Assembly (NCBI RefSeq): GCF_907164915.1
Contig: NC_061862.1
Coordinates: 64,234,228 to 64,298,227, forward strand
Direction of reading: 5' to 3'
DNA length: 64,000 nucleotides
Source of the DNA: Impatiens glandulifera
Lineage: Eukaryota; Streptophyta; Magnoliopsida; Ericales; Balsaminaceae
Both the position numbers and the translations under genes were made by a program. A model generated the notes under the pieces. The model was given only the letters and a program-made list of their open reading frames with translations. It did no database searches and was not told the DNA's origin. Shown here piece by piece: positions 30,871 to 42,599 of the stretch. Within the stretch, counting starts at the first letter, position 1; every line of letters starts with the position of its first letter.

Positions 30871-32808
30871 ATATAAATCAAATATAACTAATTCAACCAT
30901 TTGATTTGAAGATAATAAAAAGTATTAAGTTATATATATTATAATGGTCTCTCTAATACAAAGTTTAAGGCTAGTTTTGAGGAAAATTGTTTATTGGCTT
31001 TTGATTGGATTGTTTTAAAAATAAAAATTCAAGTTTAATTAAAACTATAAAAGAATTGTTTTTTTTTTTTACAAAATTACACTTTTTTTATATTTTAATT
31101 TAAAAATTAATTTTTATTAATAAATAAAAATATTAAGATGTTGAAATGATATATTAGATTTAGAATAAAATTAAATAAAATAAAAAAAAACACCTATGAG
31201 GACAAAAGAGTAAAGTATGAATAAGATATCATTATTTTCTTTATTAATAAATGAATAAACTCTTTTACAATTTTTTGTATAATTTAATTTATTAATTTTT
31301 TATATTTTAAATTAAATTTATAATGAGATAAAAGAAATTATAGTTAAATTAACATTACTATTTATTATAACTTTATATAATTTCTTTATTATTTTATTAT
31401 TTTTCACATTTATATTATTTAATAATTAACTAACTACGCCAGTTAAAATAATATTATAAAAGAATTGCAATAAAGTTTCTTGGAAAAGATTAATGATAAA
31501 TTTACATTCAAATGATAATAAAATGAACTATAGTATAGTAAAATGTTGTATAAATATTTTTTCTTAATTTATTAATGGTACGTATATTATAGAGATATTG
31601 AATAATACAAATAAAATTATAATAATAGTTAAGAAAGAGTAATAAAAAATTAGTGCATACATATATTTAAATTAAATATCAATTTTTAAAATTATCTCTA
31701 TTTTTAAAATCATGTCAAATATATGTAACCAAATATAACAAAAAAATATATATTGAGAAATTGTTTTTCTATTTAGTAGTCAAATCAAACTTAGCTCAAA
31801 GACTTTTGAACGACACATAATAAAATTAACTAAAAATTATTCTATAATTATAATTAGTAAAACTAAATTATTTATTATATTACTAATGAGATAATTATAA
31901 GTATTTGTATCAACTAAGAAGATTTTAGTTATGAGTTATTGGAAATCATAATTTTGTTTGTGTTGTTTAGAATATGGTATAGATTTGAGATATAATACAT
32001 TGTAAATTTTAAATTCTATCTAATTTAATATCAATTCATATATAAAATATATTTCCAAATAGATCATATATATATATATATATATATGTGCATGATATAT
32101 TTATCTTCACAAAATAAGTCAATATTATTTGAAAAAAATAATCCCAAATCTTTGATAAAATTAAATTTGCTATAGTTTAATACATATGAAAATAGTATAA
32201 TAACTATTTTTTTAAAGAAAACAAATCTTAAAAAATGTGTTATTCTTTTTTATTTATAACATTTAATCTAATTATTAAAATATCTATGATGTTAGGGGTT
32301 TAATAAAAACAATAGACTTGTTCATTCTTAAATTATATAATTTATACTTTATTCTAATTTATTATAAATATAGAAAAGATGAAAAAAAAGCGAAAAAAAA
32401 AATACAACTATAATGTCTCTTATTCACAACTATTTAGAATATAGAGTAAAGTATAAATAAAAGACTACTATGTCATTTATTAATAAATGAAAAACTCTTT
32501 TAAAATAAATTTTAAAATTATAAGCTAATATATTGAAGTCTTTACTTTATATACTATTTACAAAAAAAAATTTATTAATAAAGTTAAATTAAAAAATTTT
32601 TATAATAAATTTCAGTGTTTAGAAAAAAAAAATAGTATAAATCAATTATTAGGCATAATGATGTTAACCATAATAAAGTTTATATTTTTATAATTTGTAA
32701 TTAATTTTTGTCCCATCCATTTGTGCATAGCATTTTTTCAACAATTAATTTTTTTAAGTTTTTCATTTCAAATTAACGAAGATTATCTTTATTATACAAT
32801 TTTAATTC
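30871..32808. other. AT-rich intergenic DNA, no features
   Basis: About 1.9 kb of very AT-rich sequence. A (TA)n run occurs near 32068-32087. Nothing coding was recognised. Confidence 0.45.
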
Positions 32809-32812
32809 TTCC

Positions 32813-33007
32813 CTATTATTGCTATCATTTTCATGTCATAATTCTAGTTCATAAATTAATTAATATTTATTTTGTAACGTATATTTATTTAATAAATTTT
32901 GATCACTCCTATTATTATTGCTATCATTTTCATGTTATAATTCTAGTTCATAAATTAATTAATATTTATTTTGTAACGTATATTTATTTAATAAATTTTG
33001 ATCACTT
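32813..33007. repeat. Perfect-looking 99-bp tandem duplication
   Basis: ATTATTGCTATCATTTTCAT at 32815 recurs at 32914, and the copies stay almost identical through TTTATTTAATAAATTTTGAT. Only one or two base differences are visible, so the duplication is recent. Confidence 0.9.
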
Positions 33008-33239
33008 TCCCATCGTTCAACAAAGTTATAATTTTTATATTATGAATAATATAAAAATATAGATACCATTTTAAGGAGGTGTAGGTAAGGGACCACTTTC
33101 CAAAAGGAATTGAATTATTTTAAAAAGTAGATTTGGATTTGAAAAATGGGAAAGTGCGACAATTATTTTGCCTAACCTATCCACCCTACACCTGAACCAA
33201 GTATAGTCGTTTAATGTGGTTGGGAATTGGAAAGTCCTT

Positions 33240-33490
33240 TCTTCTTCTTTTTTTCTTTCTTCTTAGCCTAGGGCTCCATTTTCTTTCTTTCTTAGCCTAT
33301 GTATATGATTCTTGATGATTATTCTCTTTTTCTTCGTGTTAATTCTCTCCGTTCTTTTTCTTTCGTAGAGAAGTTTCTGGACTAACTATCAGGTATATGT
33401 ATAATATGATTATTGGTGATTTTTCTCTTCTTCTTCTTCAAGTGTTAATTCTCTTCGTTCTTTTTCTTTATAGAAAAGTTTTTGGACAAC
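33240..33490 (+). repeat. CT-rich leader-like stretch with a ~100-bp duplication
   Basis: GTGTTAATTCTCTCCGTTCT and, about 100 bp on, GTGTTAATTCTCTTCGTTCT are each followed by TTTTCTTT..AGA(G/A)AAGTTT(C/T)TGGAC. The pyrimidine-rich composition resembles a plant 5' UTR. Confidence 0.5.
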
Positions 33491-33734
33491 ATATATGTGC
33501 TTCCGATAGATCAGTTATATATCACCTCCTATATTATCATTTGGTGTTTCTATGCGCGTGCTTAATTTAAATCTTGAACTCATCTTCATGCATGTTTTCT
33601 CTGTTGATTTCATTCTATGTAATCAACTTATTTATTATCCTCTTCTTCTTAGATTAGACATACTGTCATGAATATTGATGAGATGTTTGTTTTTTGTATG
33701 TGTTACCTTCCGTTTTTCTGGAAGAATCTGGACT

Positions 33735-34380
33735 ACAAATTAAGGAGATGGTTTGTCCAGGTGCTTTTATTGCCGACAGTGTGAAATTGAACATCATGCA
33801 GTTTAGGTACTTGTAATGTTTTACATTCCATGATCTTATCTAGCTAGTAGATCCACATTTGAAAATAGTAGGTATGAAAATGAACACTTTCTGGATCTGA
33901 ATCTGAATCCGAATGAGTGTGGCATATATTAGATGTATTGATTTGCCAACTCTATTATTATAATTTGATTGTTTGTGTCTTTGTTGCAGGTGCATGGTAG
34001 GTATACTTCAATGGTGGGGAAGAAATGTAACTAACCTAAAGGTTCTATTAGCAAAGATTCGGGAAATTGGGTTTATGTACTGTATAACAACTGAATTTGT
34101 ACAAGGGGAAAACTTCTTACTTCTCGATGGGGATTTGCTAATTGGTCATTTATGGCCCTTTGCCCAGAAAATTATTTCCATCTGATGTTGCTGTAAAGGA
34201 CTCTAGGTCAAATTTATGGAAGAAACTTGTTTATTAGCTCTTTCTTTTATTTTTATTTTCTTTTAACCTAATCATAATCTATTCTTTATTCTTGCAGTGG
34301 ATTCAAAGGCAAATCAATGCCTTATTCAAAGGCAATATGGTTGACACAACTTCAACTTCAATATAAGGCAAGATTCTAAA
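33735..34380 (+). pseudogene. Unidentified spliced gene fragment
   Basis: Coding-like stretches sit next to plausible splice sites. One reads EMVCPGAFIADSVKLNIMQF near 33745-33806. After TTTGTTGCAG at 33990 comes an open stretch (to 34182) with LKVLLAKIREIGFMYCITTE. After TATTCTTGCAG at about 34299 comes a short WIQRQINALFKG stretch. I do not recognise the family, and frames do not join cleanly. It may be captured or decayed host sequence. Confidence 0.3.
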
Positions 34381-34399
34381 TTTTGCTTCAAATTAAGAC

Positions 34400-35680
34400 T
34401 CCCTCTTTAATTATATAAACACAAACACTTTAAATATAGTATCTTAGCAACCCCACTACCCCTACAAACAATCTTCACTTATGTTGTAACTAGTAAGTCA
34501 ATGACACTCATCATTGAAGTTTTGATTTTATTTTTTCACATCACAAAGTCGTAAACACATGTATTTTTCTTTGAGTGATGGGAACTCTTGGATGAAAATT
34601 CTCTCGTGACATTCTAATATGATAAAACAATGGATAATAAATTTTGAGCAAACACATGAAACAATTACAATTACTAATAAAAAAATGGATATGAAAATCA
34701 TTCCCTTAATTTCTAGTTGCTTCAAATTTCTATGTTTACCTGGCTATCATTTTATTTTATTTTATTTATTTATCCAAAGTCCCAACATAGACATGAAACT
34801 TAACCAACTTCTACAACTAATTTTTACAACTTCTTATTCATTAGTTAAATATTCAAAATTTGCAAAAATAAAATAAAATAAACAGAGCCAGAATTTGTAG
34901 AAGTTGTTTGGAGTTTGAATAAATTAATAATGAAGTAATAATTTGAGTTGATGTTTGAACCAAAATTTTTAAAATATTGAACAAAATATTAAAACACTTT
35001 TATTTTAAATTATTATTTTTTATTTTATTAGTATATAAAATATTCTTTAAGTCCTTTAAAAAAAATAAAAAAAAATAATCATTACTTTTTCAAAATCAAG
35101 TCAAAATTTAGGATTGCTTAATGGGAGAATCACTTTCCTTCCAATTTCTTACCATTCTCCGTTATCAATCTTTCACGGGAGTCCTTTTATAATGCAAACC
35201 TTTATTACGTAATAGATGACTCTTTACTAATATAATTTATTTAATTTTTTTTACAAATAATTATTATAAAGATTTTATTTATTTATTAATTAGAGAGGCT
35301 ATAATTATAAGTTTTAATTAATTTTTATTGTAGTATATATAATTTTAATTAAATTAAAGTTAATTCATAATAATTATATATAAAATATATGTATAAACTT
35401 AATATTAAACTTATTTGACATTATTGAAAAACATACTTACCGAAAATAGTTATTGAATTTTATAATTATAGTAAATAAAAAAAAGTTACATAATAATATA
35501 ATAAAAAAGCTGAATAAAAATAAAGTCTGGTCTATCCCACCTACCTATACCTACCTAGAAGATGACGTTAAAGACAGAGAGTGATAGGGGAAAGGTTGCT
35601 TTCACTTTCACCACCTACTACTATTTGTAATTTATATTATGATCTCTCTCTAAACATACGTACCCAAATAGTTTTTCTAA
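34400..35680. other. AT-rich intergenic DNA
   Basis: Small open frames at 34528-34876 on both strands overlap and lack protein character. No element was seen. Confidence 0.4.
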
Positions 35681-35686
35681 GTAGGG

Positions 35687-36020
35687 TCAGGGTTAGGGTT
35701 AGGCTTAGATCTCTAATTTTAAGGTTTTTGTTTTAAGTTTTCATTGAATCTTTTCTTCTTTCTTGATTTCTGTTAATTAGGAATTCATTGCCTGATCAGC
35801 TGTTACCGATCGGATAACCGGATCGATGGATGGATGTCTCTTCTCTCTCCGTCCTTTGGGTGGGTTAGGGTTAGATCTCTAATTTCAAGGTTTTTGTTGT
35901 AAGTTTTCATTGAATCTTTTCTTCTTGATTTCTGTAAATTAGGTACTCGTTGCCTGATCAGCTGTTACCGATCGGATAACCGGATGAATGTCTCTTCTCC
36001 GTCCGTTGAGTGGTTTTGAT
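35687..36020 (+). repeat. Tandem duplication of a ~175-bp leader-like segment
   Basis: GGGTTAGATCTCTAATTT near 35700 and 35868 starts two copies. Each continues AAGGTTTTTGT, TTCATTGAATCTTTTCTTCT, GCCTGATCAGCTGTTACCGA and TCGGATAACCGGAT. The start block occurs a third time alone at about 44464. Confidence 0.85.
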
Positions 36021-36208
36021 TGATACCAGGCTCGCTGTCTCAAGAACGAAAACACCGGACCGGTCTAGGTATGTATAAGGTAGAAGAGAAGCCTCAAAAT
36101 CAAAATTGAGTAGCCATCTTTGCTTCATGAAATAATTTACGGATTAATTTATTTTCTATGCACTGCTTTCATGACTATTGTGATTGTGATTGGAATTGGT
36201 TCCTGGTC

Positions 36209-36275
36209 ACTAGTAAAACGCCTATTTTCAAAGTAGTGGCGATATAGTTACCGTCATTATTAATTGATAGTGCTC
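36209..36275. mobile_element. Possible CACTA-type end
   Basis: CACTAGTAAAACGCC followed by AGTGGCGATATAGTTACC looks like a CACTA terminus with a subterminal GCGAT-type motif. It is related in style to the foldback element at 41.9 kb. No partner end is secure. Confidence 0.3.
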
Positions 36276-36446
36276 TTATTAATTATACCAATAGGTTTTT
36301 TATATTATTTTCTTTCTTTTACCAGTAACCACTCTTCTCTCTATCATTTCTCTATCATTTCGCATATCCAGTCGTTCTCTTCTGAAATCGGTATTCTCTC
36401 TTTCAATCCTTTTTTTTATTTACTGTTTTCATCTATAATTTTTCTA

Positions 36447-36557
36447 GTGTTTATGTTCCAGCGACGGTTTATGTTGCCGGAGAATGCGAAGACGGAGCAG
36501 ATAAAGGAGTTCGGAGAACGGCGTTCTGACTGTGACAGTTCTCAAGGAGCAGGATTC
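36447..36557 (+). pseudogene. Coding-like exon fragment interrupted by a MITE
   Basis: Between a TTTATGTTCCAG acceptor and the MITE at 36561 an open stretch reads RRFMLPENAKTEQIKEFGER. Codon use is GC-richer than the surroundings. The family is not recognised. Confidence 0.3.
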
Positions 36558-36560
36558 TTA

Positions 36561-37463
36561 GAGCATCTCCAGCGCATGACCTGTTCCCGCATCAAACAGC
36601 GTGGAAAAGGGCAGGTCATTGATTTTTTTCATTTTTTGCATTGTAGGTAAAAGCAAAAAGAGGGCAATGCCCTCTATACCGGTCATGCCCACTTCTGACT
36701 TTTTCATCATTATATAATATAATATATTATATAATATATTAAGAATATTAGTTATATATTTAATTATAATATTTTTTCTTACTATTTTTAAGTAACATTA
36801 TAATAACATTAAATAAATATATATTCTAAAGTTTTACTATAAGATAGAATATTAATTATATATTAAATTATAATAATATTAATTATATATTTAATTATAA
36901 AAATATTATAATATTTTATTATAATATAGAAATATTAATTATATATTCTCAAATTTTCCTATAATATACTATAATATATATAATTTAGGAATATATGTTA
37001 TATATTCTCAAATTTATTCGTTTTTAATATTATAATATATTTTAAATTATAAAAATATTTTATATTTTCTATTAATTATATTAATATGTTTTAAGGGTGA
37101 AATTTTAAATTCTCCTTTAATATATATAACACAGGAATATTACTTATATATTTAATTAATAAATATATTTTTTAAATAAATTAATATATTTTTTATTAAG
37201 TATATTAACACGTGAGTTTAAAATCTCAAATTTTCCTATAATATAACTATAATATAGGAATATTAGTTATAATATTCCTATATTATAAATTAGTTATTTA
37301 TTTAAAATATTATAAATAAAATTTATTATTTAGATAAGCGGGCGGGCGGAAACATTGGAGTGTTTTGGTCAACTACAATGTGTGCCCGCTTTCTGCTACA
37401 ATGTGTGCCCGCTTTCTGCTGATGTGGAATATTTGATTTCACAAAATAAGAGGGCAGATGCTC
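36561..37463. mobile_element. PIF/Harbinger-like non-autonomous element, 903 bp
   Basis: The ends are inverted: GAGCATCTCCAGC on the left and, read from the right, GAGCATCTGCCC. The element is flanked by TTA at 36558-36560 and 37464-37466, the 3-bp target typical of PIF/Harbinger. The interior is AT-rich with a 24-bp tandem duplication (ACAATGTGTGCCCGCTTTCT at about 37375 and 37399) and no transposase. Confidence 0.65.
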
Positions 37464-37656
37464 TTAAATCTCTAATGGAGAGCTCCATCCTTAAATTACA
37501 CTTGCTGCTTAATTACTGTGAAAATGTAAATATGGTTTTATGACTTCTAGGGTTTTGGAAAGAAGTAAACTGTTAATACAAGAATCAAGATCCTTGTTTA
37601 GTGCCCAAACTGACTCCTTCACTCAAAGGGGTTCACAGCTACAGTCTACAGAGGCG

Positions 37657-37845
37657 ATGGTGGTCACAACAAAGCTACTCAGTCTGCAGTTCCTCCATCG
37701 GCCGCTCAAGGCTCGAAATACCTTACTTCTCTTGCCCAAACTGACTCCTTCACTGTCTTTTTCTGTCCTGAATCCCTCTGTCGCCGGCCTCAGAAATTTC
37801 TCCTGCACTCGTCCATTATGTTCTAGCCTGAACCATCCCCCTGAG
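37657..37845 (+). pseudogene. Transit-peptide-like first exon of an unidentified gene
   Basis: Open for 63 codons from ATG 37657 to a GAG|GTCACA donor. Composition is rich in Ser, Leu and Arg/Lys with almost no acidic residues (MVVTTKLLSLQFLHRP..., ..NPSVAGLRNFSCTRPL). This is the profile of an organellar targeting sequence. The mature protein is absent, because the next exons downstream belong to CKS1. GCCCAAACTGACTCCTTCAC occurs twice (37601 and 37735). Confidence 0.45.
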
Positions 37846-37975
37846 GTCACACACATACATATCTCTCTTTCGCTCCCTACATATTCATTCTATATACCGT
37901 GTTTAGAAACTTGTCTTTTGCTACATATTCCATTCTTCATCGCACTTCGTTTTCCGATTTTGCAGAACTACAGAT

Positions 37976-38183
37976 ATGGGTCAGATCCAGTATTCCGAGA
38001 AATATTTTGATGATACTAATGAGTATCGGTAATTAACATCATCGATTTCTACTTTACTCTCATCTCTCCTTTGTTTATTATATTCGTGGCTTCGATTTCT
38101 GATTTCTTTTAACGTTTTGTAGTCATGTGGTTCTTCCTCCAGAAGTGGCTAAGCTGCTTCCCAAGAATCGTCTTCTATCTGAG
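37976..38183 (+). pseudogene. CKS1: CKS1 fragment: exons 1 and 2 only
   Basis: Exon 1 (37976-38028) encodes MGQIQYSEKYFDDTNEYR and ends in a GT donor. Exon 2 (38123-38183) follows an AG acceptor and encodes HVVLPPEVAKLLPKNRLLSE. Both match plant cyclin-dependent kinase regulatory subunit 1 closely, with the split arginine codon preserved. The family is usually about 85-90 residues. The remaining part, including the conserved HYxxHxPEPHxLLFRRP region that contacts CDK, was not found downstream. The next exon-like sequence is MLO. It is therefore a truncated copy with intact splice sites. Confidence 0.88.
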
Positions 38184-38688
38184 GTAGTTTTAGCATCATA
38201 CTCATCCAGAAATTTCTTATTTCATTGTAGATGGATTGATAGATAAATCATTAGACGGCTGTTTAAATAAAAACACTAATTCTCTTGTGACAGTCTGTTC
38301 TGTTCTTTCCTAGTTATTTGTTTATCATATTTTACACAGATATTAAATTATTCAATTGAAACATTTGTATCTACAATAGGACAGGTTTTGAAACAATTTA
38401 GTCGTTTTGGGGCTAGGGTTTTGATTATGTTAGGACAGTTCTGTTATGAGCTTGCAATTGATGTTCAGAAGGGAATTGCATAGTTGTAGTTAGGAAGATG
38501 ATGATTGGATTTCTGTTTCAGATTTCAAGTTATTAACAGAGAATGGGATTTGGCTTAAATAGCTATATTGGCTCTCGATGGTGCCTCTAGTTGTACGGTT
38601 TCTGTACCCCAAAACTCTCTTGATGTTGATTTGTTTTTTCATGAAATTTAAACTAAACTTCTGAATTGGTAAAAGGTCATTATAGCAG

Positions 38689-39250
38689 TTGGGACAAAGT
38701 TACAAGCTATAATAACTCAAATGGCAGTTGAAATCCAAGAAAGGCATGCTGTTGTACAAGGCATACCTCTAGTTCAAGTCTCAGACAAACACTTTTGGTT
38801 TTCCTGGCCTAAATTAGTACTCCATTTAATTCATCTAACTCTCTTTCAGGTATTATCCTTATACTCATCTCCATTTCTTATACCCACCAACCATAACTTG
38901 TTAACATTGTCATTTTGTAAATTATTCAGAATGCATTCGAGCTTAATTACTTCTTCTGGATATGAGTAATGATTTCATTATTTCATTCTTCCACTAGTCA
39001 ATTCTCGTGATTAATGAGTTGTTGTTGTATTGTGTTGTGTTGCAGTTTGAGTTTGGGTTGAGGTCCTGCTTTCATAAGAACTTTAAACTTCAAATATTGA
39101 GAGTTATTGTCGGGTAAGTTGTTAAACATAATGGGCCATCATTTGTGATTTACATTTTTATTGACAATTTCTTGTTTGTTTGGTTGTAGGATAGGGACAC
39201 AGTTTCTGTGCAGTTACATAACTCTTCCACTATACGCACTTGTGACACAG
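38689..39250 (+). pseudogene. MLO: MLO-like fragment, four consecutive exons
   Basis: Exon a (38689-38849) encodes GTKLQAIITQMAVEIQERHA and KHFWFSWPKLVLHLIHLTLF. Exon b (38930-38965) encodes NAFELNYFFWI and then TGA where MLO has Trp. Exon c (39046-39113) encodes FEFGLRSCFHKN and further. Exon d (39190-39250) encodes IGTQFLCSYITLPLYALVTQ. Order, phases and GT/AG sites are those expected of a plant MLO gene (seven-pass membrane protein; some members are powdery-mildew susceptibility factors). Everything before and after this central section is missing. One nonsense change (TGG to TGA) lies at the end of exon b. Confidence 0.88.
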
Positions 39251-39304
39251 GTTGTTATTTACTTGCATTAAAAAAAAATCATATAAATTGATATTCTTGT
39301 GTAG

Positions 39305-40781
39305 CCATCATTTCTCCAGAGATGCCTACGGTACAAAGTACAGGCAAAGCACAAAAGGAGGTATCATCCTTCAATGTTTTTGTTTTTAATGCTCTTAAGT
39401 AGGCCTTACATACTCTTAAAAGTTCTGCAGTTTTACATAATGTATATTTGCATGTTGAACGTTCAACCACTTGTTATGCTTTCCATTCTTACCAATTTTC
39501 CAATTTGTCTAAAGAATTTGTAGAATAGAAGCACAGATCTTTGTCCTTCTGTTTCAACAGCTACATTAAGGCTGTGGAATCATATCTTAAGACCCTGCTT
39601 CCTTTCACTTCTACAAAGATCTTGAGAGATGGTCTGTTCCTCTGAATCTAATCAACCAGATAATTAGCGCAAAAGACAAATCCCCTTATGACTCGTACAC
39701 ATACAACAGTACTCTTAATACTTCTTTATCAAATAGTATCCGGTAACGATCTTCAATTGTTTTTTCTCCTTACTGAGAACTATTTTGATGCTACTTTTTT
39801 ATTCGCGCTTCACCCCTCTTTAATTGAGTTGGTTTAGTTTTTCTTGAATACCCTTTTGAGTTTTATAATTGTTCTTGTGATTGAAGATATTCCATATGGA
39901 AGTGATAGTTAAAGTCTTACTTTATAAATAAAATCGCCAAAGCCTTACTGAGAACTATCCTGTTGCTACCTCTTTATATGTTCTGCAGCATCTAATATAT
40001 CTTTCTATTGTTCGATTTATTGCTTGTTTGCATAGCCCAGTGATATAAGTGTTCTTTGATATTCATCTCTAGTTATTAAGAAATACTACTAATTTTGGGT
40101 AATACATTTTGTAGGTCGTTTAGTTAACATGGATCTCTAATAAATAAAATACTTCTAATTTTTTTAGTAATTCTTTTTGTAGGTTGAGAAGTGGTAATGT
40201 AGTATTCAACTACAGGTACTTTAACAATAAATTGCAGAGAACTGAAGGTATTCTTGTTGTTCAAATGTCCTATTTTTCAAACTGCCATATAAATTAAATA
40301 ATAGTTTATCTTAGGGAATAGGCACTAAACATTCCAGTCCCAACCTAAATTTATGTTTCATCATATTCCTTATTATTTAATATTTGTTATAGTGTAACAA
40401 AACAAATTTTAAATTCTTAAAAGACATTTTTGTTAAAACATTAAAGTTTTCATAAAATTGTTGCATTATGCGAACAGTCGTTTAGAGATGTTGTTTACCC
40501 AAAAACCACAATCCAAAGAAAAAAAATGCGGGTTAGAAGAAGAAATGAGCGAGAAATATAAAGACCCTACATAATCTTAGCATCCATGTATAGATCACTA
40601 AAAGCAGTTAGTATGAAGTTAATCAGGAGCTGTCTAGAATATCATTCATTTGAATTTCTACTACTGCCAACATTGCCATTTCAAGCTGCCTTTGAGGTGT
40701 GTATCCGATGTTTTCCTTGAAAATGCAGTTACAGAAGACTTCTCTTGCCCGTTCTGTTTGGCCAAATGTGCTAGTTTTAAG
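39305..40781 (+). pseudogene. EMF2: EMF2/VRN2-like (VEF family) fragment, four exons
   Basis: Exon 1 (39305-39360) encodes PSFLQRCLRYKVQAKHKR, as near the N terminus of EMF2. Exon 2 (acceptor at 39561, end 39742) contains KDKSPYDSYTYN and SLSNSIR, but its 5' part is out of frame and mutated. Exon 3 (40183-40247) encodes LRSGNVVFNYRYFNNKLQRT. Exon 4 (40729-40781) encodes VTEDFSCPFCLAKCASFK, the start of the C2H2 zinc finger. The second half of the finger, the VEFS box and most central exons are missing. EMF2 is a Polycomb repressive complex 2 subunit. The MLO exon d donor and this exon 1 acceptor share a phase, so a chimeric transcript could read across. Confidence 0.85.
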
Positions 40782-41890
40782 GTGAATCTTCTTGTCTATT
40801 TTATCTACTTCACCTTTTCAATATGGAATTTAATGTGCTAGTCTCTTCCCTAGTATTTTATTTTGTTTATTTATTTTTATAAATAAAATAATCAAGGATA
40901 ATTTTTATTATTGAGAAGATGTCATACAAAATATAGATTATCTATTTATAAGATACTCAAGATAGTATTATATTTAATCTAATCACATACTATATGTGAA
41001 TCAACCTAATCTTTTTATTCTAGGAGTATCATATATGATATATCTAGTATGCACGATCGGGTGCGTGTTTTACCAATCTGAAATCAGATACTCTCCCTCA
41101 AGTCCAACCCGTAAGTCTTAATGTTGTTTTCCCTAAAAAAGTCTTAATGTTGAATTGTGATACCATGTATAATATATAAAATGTATAATATATAAAGTGA
41201 AATTGTATTATTAAGAATATTTATATTTAGATAATCTATTATGGATTGCAAGGGAGAAGTTATGTGATATACTCTTGCAGGTACCATCTCAAATTTGTTT
41301 CTTGTTTCACCACGTTCTGACTTCAACATCTTGTCAAATAGCATGAAAATACACTTTCCATTGAGATCTTGTGAATGCATTTCATCATTTTCCCCCTATT
41401 TTCCTAAATTTCTTTGGAACCTTATTATCTTTTGTGACAAAAATGGAAGAGATGAAGTTGGGTAATGTAGATTTGTCTCCCAGACTCTTTTACACCTTAG
41501 AGATTGTAGACATTGCTTTGTTCCTCATGAAAATTTGTTGTTTATGAGTTTCATCATTCAGTGAAACCAGAAATAGGGCTATTGGTTATTTGGTTAGGCT
41601 TACATTAAATTTGTTTTTCTTATCGTCGTGAATATAACCGCCGTGATGTTAAATCGAGCTTGTTTCTGTTTTACAAATTCGAATCTGTTGATTATGTTTT
41701 AGTAACTGATTTAAGTAGAGAAGTGGTTGGAAGATGAAAGAGGAGTCATATCTCTATAGGAGTAGCTATTGGAGTGTTGTTTTCTTTATTGACACTCTTG
41801 TGTATCAAATATCAAAGATTGTTTTATGATCTAAAGTCTTAATAGGTGACTGTGGATGATTATTTGGTTTTGTATTGAGGTAGTTGATGA
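40782..41890. other. Non-coding DNA downstream of the captured exons
   Basis: No further VEF exon was found. Small frames (such as 41144-41380, minus) lack recognisable features. Confidence 0.4.
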
Positions 41891-41894
41891 ATGT

Positions 41895-42263
41895 TTTTTT
41901 TTAATAAAAAAAAAGGTCTATAGCGATTGGTAAAATTACCAATCGCCAAACCTAATGAGCATCACCAATTGTCACTAACCAATCGCCATAGCCTTTACCT
42001 GGGTAGTAGCGATTGGTTATTTAACCAATCGCCATATGTCTATAGCGATTGATCATACCAATCGCCGCCGTTGCCAATTATTGCAATAGCTAGAAGACCT
42101 TTGCCGATTGAGAGCGATTGGTACATGACCAATCGCTATAGACATATGGCGATTGGTTAAATAATCAATCGCAATAGACCTATATCGATCGATTTGATTC
42201 ATTTGAAGGTTAATAGCGATTGGTTTACCATTCGCTATAGGGTATTTTTTTTACTAATACTAG
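41895..42263. mobile_element. Foldback element built of GCGATTGG/CCAATCGC motifs
   Basis: About a dozen GCGATTGGT or ACCAATCGC words in both orientations form nested hairpins such as GCGATTGGTAAAATTACC with AATCGC. Two arms (about 42007-42070 and 42108-42185) are inverted copies containing ATTTAACCAATCGCCATATG and TCTATAGCGATTG. The outer ends are also inverted: TTAATAAAAAAAA..CTATAGCGATTGG on the left and, from the right, TTAGTAAAAAAAA..CTATAGCGAATGG. This fits a miniature CACTA-like or foldback element with subterminal repeats. No coding capacity. Confidence 0.65.
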
Positions 42264-42599
42264 TATCCCTCTATGGGTGAGGCAGGATTGCTCATAAGCA
42301 TTATTGGATGCTTGTCTTTGATGTTTTTTTCTATTCCTGGACATCTGACTGTTCATCTAAGTGTTTGTGTAAAATTTTCCTGGATACATGAGTGTAAGAT
42401 TGTTTGGAAAATGGGCATATTTTTAGTGGATATTTTGTAGCTTCAACAATGATAGAGAATTGTATTGTAACATGATGAGAAGGGGAGAATCTCATGAGAG
42501 AATCTGTTGGAAAAAAATAGCTAAGCTAAGGATATTAGGAATGTTGATGAAGCTGAAGTTATTTGTTGTTTCAGTGAACTAGTGTTTGATTGTGGAATT

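Noticed and set aside
32721..33062. 113-aa ORF with an internal repeated peptide
   Set aside because: The repeat is a consequence of the 99-bp tandem duplication of AT-rich DNA. The peptide is low-complexity and hydrophobic by composition only.
37540..38010. 156-aa ORF taken as one gene
   Set aside because: It runs through an apparent intron into the CKS1 start in another frame. Only 37657-37845 looks like an exon.
40650..40841. ORF resembling a zinc-rich protein (YYCQHCHFK)
   Set aside because: Its first part is intron sequence before the EMF2-like exon at 40729. Only the VTEDFSCPFC part is real coding sequence.
42213..42257. Helitron 3' end: a 12-bp hairpin (AATAGCGATTGG..) followed 15 nt later by CTAA and T
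   Set aside because: It fits the Helitron rule, but the hairpin is just one of many GCGATTGG hairpins of the foldback element and the sequence coincides with that element's own inverted end. No matching 5' TC end was found.
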